Source of the DNA: Impatiens glandulifera
Taxonomy: Eukaryota; Streptophyta; Magnoliopsida; Ericales; Balsaminaceae
Reading direction: 5' to 3'
NCBI RefSeq assembly: GCF_907164915.1
Contig: NC_061867.1
Location: forward strand, 24,218,308 to 24,282,307
Length of the DNA stretch: 64,000 nt
Translations under genes and position numbers: made by a program
The notes under the pieces: model-generated
The model's input: only the letters and a program-made list of their open reading frames with translations
Database searches by the model: none
What the model was told of the DNA's origin: nothing
Part shown: positions 58,201 to 64,000 of the stretch, one piece after another
Numbering within the stretch: the first letter of the stretch is position 1
Layout: each line of letters starts with the position of its first letter

Positions 58201-61200
58201 GTTGCAATAACAAACTAATGTATAGATTGAATATGTATAGTTGAAACTAGATTTCAGATATTTGTTAAAATTCAATTAACAAAAATAAAGACTAAACACT
58301 AAATTTCACCTTCTTATTTAGACTGTTCATTATCATATCTTCTAGAATACATAATAATCCAGATCCCCCAAAAACTAAATTTAACATTTTGTTTACATCC
58401 ATCCATCCACTTGTGGGAACTTAAAAGTCTAAATAATTTGATTGAGATGCAAGAAATCTAAGTATTATTACTAATTTCTCTCAGAATTTTCATCTTTTGT
58501 GACTTGTTTTATCTTATTCTTTTTTGTGTTAATCATTTGGGATCTTTTGACTTATTATTAAGCATTTGTGATTGTGGCTTTGCATTTAGTTATTTGTTTG
58601 ATTTTATTTATAGGTATTTTTGCTGAAATTATTAGGTTTTGAAGTTTAAAGACAGTAAAGAAACAAAATGTATTAGTTAGGAATACCAAAAAGAAGGTCC
58701 ATATGTGAATGACTAAATCATCTACTAGTCTAGCACCTTCATCTTTTCATGACCATCAGCACCAGCAAAGTCCAGCACCACCACCTTCTCATAGTCATGC
58801 CCACATCCCACCACTCCCGCACAAATAAACTGCTCATTCACCAACATCAACACCCACCTCAGCACCAACACAGTCTATGGCCACACCTTGCCTTTACCCT
58901 AGCTTGTTGCTTTCAACCCTTTTGTATGCATTTGCCTCATCATTTTATTCTTCAAGATCAGGCTCACCTGGATTCTCAGAATAATAATTTGATTACTCAA
59001 ATGAAGGGGTTCATCTTCTTATTGTTTATAATATTGTTCTATTATGTTAGATGAAGATATAATCAATTCTTAGCATAATATTATATAAGGATAGATGAAT
59101 AATTCTTAACATAAATTTCTGAAAAATATATTACTCTAGTATTTTTTCGAAAAATTGTTGATTCATGGTTCTCTTTTGACACTGTTATTTTTCTGTTTTC
59201 TATTTTTTGACAAACAGTTGACCAGGTACAACTAGATCGTGTCAAATAGCCAACACATTTTGTTATTCTAATAAATTTCGAGTTTGATATTCAACTCCTC
59301 TCACACAAAGATTCTTCTTATAGGTTCTAGCATACCTCAAACGGTTAGGTAACAATATTACTAATCCCTCTTTTTCTCTATTAAAGTTAAAATTGAGGTG
59401 TGATTAAGCCAATTAGTTATGTTATGTAAAAACTTATCTCAATATTGTTGTTTTGAATTTTCACAAACTGCAGACTCAAATCCAAATTCGCATTGGTATT
59501 AAATGATACTTTAAGGAATCTATGATATTGGCAGTAGGAAACTGGTTTCAATTTAGCTTCACTCTTTTGTTTATAAACATGGATACACAAGTAAGTTTGA
59601 TGTTACCTCTTATAGACCATAGACAATTATCTAACTTACTACCAACAACTTCTAAATCATGTTTATTACTGTTATAGGCGCTTCTCGTTTTTATTGTAGT
59701 TATTGTGTGTAATTGCATGTTTCAAACATGGATTTATGAAATTCAATGTGGTTATTGATTGGTGGCTGGTTTATTAAGAATTTTGTAATGAGATTTTATA
59801 TTTCCAAATTTGTGTTATTGTCTCGTAGTTATTGACAGTGAAATGATATAACTATCATCATCATCAAGAGGAAAGAGCTATTGTAGAAGGTAATGTATCT
59901 TTTATTTGTGTCTTACTTCATATTTCTATTGTTTCCTTGGTCTGGTTTCCTCAACTTGAGGGATCTCTCTAGAGTGTATACATTTTAAATGATTTTAGAA
60001 AAATTATCTTTGTCTCGTACGTTAATATAGTGATAGTCTTCAATTATATGGCATGTTAATGATGGGATTCCAGTTTTTAGTAGTATCTCATGGTTAATAA
60101 TATAGCTACAACTTAAATAGGTTGGTTAATAATTTAATTTTGTTTCCGCAATCACGTGAATGTGTTAGAGTACTTAGAAAACTTGCAAATTGTTCAATTA
60201 GAACCTGAGACATGCACATGTCCTTCATTGCTTTGTTTATTTGTACATGTTGATGAATTCCAAGAACAACACCAACCTTCATTTAAATAGACATAAAAAT
60301 ATACAGGTGAATGTCATTTTCTTCAAGTAAATCACTTGTTGTCTTCCTTAAATAGCCTGAGCCTATTAGTTAAATATTATTTATTCGAGTTAAAGACATT
60401 GATGAAAATCTGGTCCATTCAAGTGCACATTAAAAAAAAAATTTATTCATACCCATTGAAATATACAAAAACTAGAAATTAAAAATTCTTTATTAGGTCA
60501 AAATAATATTTGTCCTTGTTTTTCACAAAATGAGTCTTGTATTCTTTAAGTCCAAAAATCAACTAAAACCAAAATATTGATTAAACCCAAGACAAACTTT
60601 CATCGTTTACTTTTTCAAAATTAGATATCTATAGAAATCGAGAACACCCAAGACGAACTTTCATCGTCTACTTCCTCAAAATAAGATACAAAAATGAAAG
60701 ACCCAAGATAAACTTTTATCGTCTACTTCATAACAAATAATTATGTATATTTCTCCATCTCTTTTCTCAAGCTCAAGATCTAACAAAGCATTTGTCGTCC
60801 ATCTTTCCTTGAACGTTGCATACTCAACCAACTTGAACCTCACACTTCTCTTTGAACCAATCAACTTGAAATATACTAATTTTTGAATATCAAAATGACT
60901 AATAATTTAAGAATATCATTCAAGATTTATTAACTATCTTCAATTGTCTGTACCAATATTTTAAATGATCATCCATATTTCTTTGATAGAGGACGCGCAT
61001 ATCCTTCACTTCTGAATTGACCGGACCTCTCATCTAGCCCATTTTTCATGTTTAAAAATATCATTGAAAGCCTCATTTATATCGTCAATGAGATGACAAA
61101 TCAATTATCTCCTCCATCTAAATTATGATCAACAAAGCATAAAAAATTAAGTTATAACAAAAGAAATAATAAAATCATCACCTTTGAATTTAACGAGTCT

Positions 61201-62460
61201 CCCATCTAGTCCCATTTTCATGACTAGAAATATCACTAAAGGTCTTATTTATCTTTTACATTAGAAGATAATACAATGTCTTCTTCTTAGTTCGTTTGAG
61301 AGTTGCTCTCAAGATGTCTGCACCTCAATTTATAAGTGTGTCTTTCATTAGTCTTCCTCTTCTTATTATTTCATTCATATTGTGTGTTAACAAAAAATTG
61401 TGTCAATCCTTAATCACTTGTCAACACAATCAACTCAATGCAATCTTTAAATTTGGGCCGAATGATTGCCCTATAAAAATGTCGACAATGTTTTCATCGA
61501 TAAACACCTTTTTCATAACAGCTTTTCATACTCGATAATGTTTTTGTCAAGTGTGAAGCACATAACCTCACTACCGTGTTCATCTTGATTAACTATTCCA
61601 ATATGTTTATTCAATACCTCTTTTCCAAAGAAAATATCTCCAAACTCATTTTAATTGAGAATTTTTTCACGTCAAAGCCCTCAATAGAGTGAAAAATTTG
61701 CTACTTCTGACTATCTCTAAGAGTATATCAAAAAGAGATTCAAATAATGTCACTCATGAATGCCAAGACAGCAATAAGTTATAAAAAAACTTTCAACTAA
61801 TTTTCAACAAGCATGAAGATGTATCGTTTTCGCCACAATCTTTTAGCCAAATCATACATAGAAAGAATCTAACAAACCATGTATATGATTAGTGCACTTT
61901 AATTAACTTATACCTTATAAATTACTATTCTTGGTAGAACCCTTTAGGCATGAACACTCACTTGACAAATTCGCACTATCACTTTACTAGAGATTTCCAA
62001 ACAAACTCTCCTCACAAGTATTGATACAAATTCAAATTCGACTCTTATACACACATATCAAAAACACACTCTTGCAAACAAACCATAAAACCACCCGCTT
62101 TAATTAGATTACCATTTACAAGTTGCATCAAATGTCTTCTACAATCTATAACATTCAATAAACACTTCACCTTCTTTTTCAACTTTAATTTTCAATCTCC
62201 ACATTGACGAAAATCAAATCACTTAGAAGATAAATTAAAATCTCTATCTTAGAGAAGTTCAAGTCAACCAAGATTCAATACATATCAAACAAATCCAAAA
62301 TTAAAGCTAAACAAAGTTTTAAGAATATGTTTAAAATGAAATAAGACTTTACTTGTAAAATTAGAATCAAATAAGTTTTAAACTCATGTTTTGAAAACAA
62401 ATGAGACTTAAAGAAAAATTCATAACTGTTAGATGTTGATCATTTCAAAGATTCTCGATT
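58201..62460. other. AT-rich intergenic region to the right of the Copia element
   Basis: No gene is supported. A Gln/His/Pro-rich low-complexity stretch at 58700-58990 can be read in two frames and has stops in both. Around 60586-60735 CCCAAGACGAACTTTCATCG-like units occur three times at 50-65 bp spacing. A block of about 80 bp containing CTCATCTAG (61026) or CCCATCTAG (61202) followed by CCCATTTTTCATG or CCCATTTTCATGA is duplicated. Confidence 0.5.
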
Positions 62461-62476
62461 GACTCATTCTTTCTAT

Positions 62477-62568
62477 ATTATATTATATTATATTATATTA
62501 TATTATATTATATTATATTATATTATATTATATTATATTATATTATATTATATTATATTATATTATAT
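62477..62568 (+). repeat. Pentanucleotide microsatellite (TATTA)n
   Basis: About 18 uninterrupted copies of a five-base unit, followed by a short TATATATA run. The open frame across it is only the translation of the repeat. Confidence 0.95.
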
Positions 62569-62994
62569 ATATAGCTATTTACATTCTTTCATTTTTTATA
62601 TTTTAATAGACCATATGTCCAAAATTAAAAAAAATGTCAAAAGAATAAACCTCACATTCTTTGTTCTGACGTCGTTTCTTACATAACGATTTTTCGTTGC
62701 CAACGCACATTGGCGCTTCGAGAAGAACAAAAGAAACATTGTCTTCTTCTCTCATATTCTCAAGACATCGTCACACAAAGTTGAGACAACTTTTAACGTC
62801 TGCTCACATTTCCTTAGCATATAAAGATTTCAACTCATATTTTTACAACATATAGTTTTTCTACAACCAATATTGTTTTCTTAAACAGCCAATAATTTTA
62901 AACAAAATCACAAATTTACAACAATTTCTTCAATGTCGATTATAGTTTTTGTCATATCTCTACAAATAAATTATGATAAATATTCTCAAAACAT

Positions 62995-63006
62995 GCTCTG
63001 ATACCA
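62995..63006 (-). other. Minus-strand PBS-like site (initiator-Met tRNA)
   Basis: The minus strand reads TGGTATCAGAGC, followed on the plus strand by TTTGTTGAAAA. It suggests the edge of a minus-strand Copia-like LTR starting near 63009. No gag or pol was found to its left. Confidence 0.45.
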
Positions 63007-63312
63007 TTTGTTGAAAAAATATTTAATCTATACACATGATAAAAGACGATATATAGATAGAGGGTAGAAAATAATGAAAACAAGATATAACGAAGTTCGA
63101 CTAACAAATTTTTACATCCTCGGGGAGTCGTCCATTCTATAGATTTCCATGAAATAATGATTCAAGTAACCCTATTTTACAATATCTCTATTTATAAAAA
63201 TACAAAAGATCAAAAGACATAAAGACTAAACTACTAATTAAAGACTTAAACGCCATTACAATATATATAATATAATAAAATATAAGAAAAAAACCCAATA
63301 TATATATATATA

Positions 63313-63599
63313 TAAGCTCTAATTTTTATTTATTTATATCCGATCCTAACTTTAAATAATAATAAAAAAGCCATTTTATAACTTTTTTTATATAAATCCA
63401 TTTTCCTCTTTCTTTATATTCTTAATGTTTTTATTTCTTGAGACCATGTTCATTAGATTCATGATTTGTAAGGTGTGTTGATCACTTAGCATAACTACCA
63501 ACCTGACTCTGATACCAATCAAAAAAAGAGAATTGTCTTTTTTATTATTACTTTAAAGTTAGGATCGGATATAAATAAAAAAAAAATTAGAGCTTACAA
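63313..63599. repeat. Inverted repeat with about 58-bp arms around a 160-bp core
   Basis: The left arm (63313-63372) begins TAAGCTCTAATTTTT and contains ATATCCGATCCTAACTTTAA. The right arm (63533-63599) is its reverse complement with small indels. The core holds a second minus-strand PBS-like TGGTATCAGAGTC (63505-63517). It may be a foldback element or two opposed repeat copies. Confidence 0.75.
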
Positions 63600-64000
63600 A
63601 GAAAGTCTGACGAGGGATAACATATGTTTAGGACATAAAAAAATATCTATCAACCAATTATAATACTTAACTTTAATTTAAAGTTCCATAATGTCCAACG
63701 TGCCTAAACAGTGGCCAAATAGGACTAAACAGGAACACAAAATTAAAGTACCATTTTATAAAAGGGATCGACACTTCAAATCCATGCCAGATGTCCATTC
63801 AAACTTCTAAGATAAGCTTTAATTTTTTTATTAATTACTTTTTTTTAGGTAGGGTAGTTAGCCGTCATGATCAACACCTAATTAGATTAACCTATTAGGC
63901 TTGACATTTAAAGCAAATAATTAAATACGTATTACGATTTGGAACGTACCCGAAATTGAAGGTTAAACATACTGTCCTCTAAACTTTTATTGATGCAACT
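63600..64000. other. Unassigned right edge
   Basis: AT-rich sequence with no coding, RNA or transposon feature that can be supported. Confidence 0.5.

Noticed and set aside
58700..58990. Proline/glutamine/histidine-rich exon
   Set aside because: Stops in both usable frames, no splice partners, low complexity.
62459..62686. ORF of repeated tyrosine and isoleucine
   Set aside because: It is a pentanucleotide microsatellite read as protein.

Overview
The window looks like nuclear DNA of a flowering plant, most likely a eudicot. It is AT-rich, its genes carry GT-AG introns, and most of it is nested retrotransposons and DNA transposons. Only two ordinary cellular genes are convincing: a small one-exon gene on the minus strand (22982-23320) and an intact four-exon GH28 polygalacturonase gene on the plus strand (38485-40976). 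An asterid origin is a weak guess, because the env-position ORFs of the large Copia element recall repeat-derived proteins I remember from Gesneriaceae. There are no bacterial-type operons, CRISPR loci, rRNA genes or convincing tRNA genes. || Left part (1-23 kb): a decayed minus-strand Copia element (reverse transcriptase fragment, gag, PBS, LTR to 4790) is broken by a 0.94 kb TIR element. Then come a tRNA-like SINE candidate, a 1.1 kb non-autonomous hAT element, a partial LTR, a degenerate unrecognised coding stretch and a probable Ty3/Gypsy LTR region. A 3.3 kb TR-GAG-type element with two LTRs and only gag-protease sits inside that region. Next are a solo LTR (15704-17080) and an older Copia pol pseudogene (17.6-22.4 kb) split by a minus-strand solo LTR and a second hAT-like element, both with target duplications. 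|| Middle part: after 4 kb of AT-rich DNA lies an 8.6 kb Mutator-like element (27839-36449). It has a plus-strand ULP1-type peptidase gene and a convergent minus-strand FAR1/MULE transposase gene. Its introns, intergenic gap and leader carry four arrays of one palindromic motif (TTTCGGGACCCGAAA). The polygalacturonase gene follows. || Right part: a 13.9 kb Copia element (44322-58200) is bounded by 1.47 kb LTRs and a perfect 5-bp target duplication (GTTGC). It carries gag, protease, integrase, RT and RNase H. Downstream of pol it has three related ORFs in tandem, each preceded by its own TATA-like box. One of the three has a long coiled-coil, NLS-bearing extension. The last 5.8 kb is AT-rich, with a pentanucleotide microsatellite, an inverted repeat and two minus-strand initiator-tRNA primer sites. 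|| The observations most worth following are the three promoter-bearing ORFs of the Copia element, the palindrome arrays confined to the MULE, hairpin-unit arrays in the U3 of two related LTRs, and sequence blocks shared by the R-U5 parts of six otherwise different LTRs.
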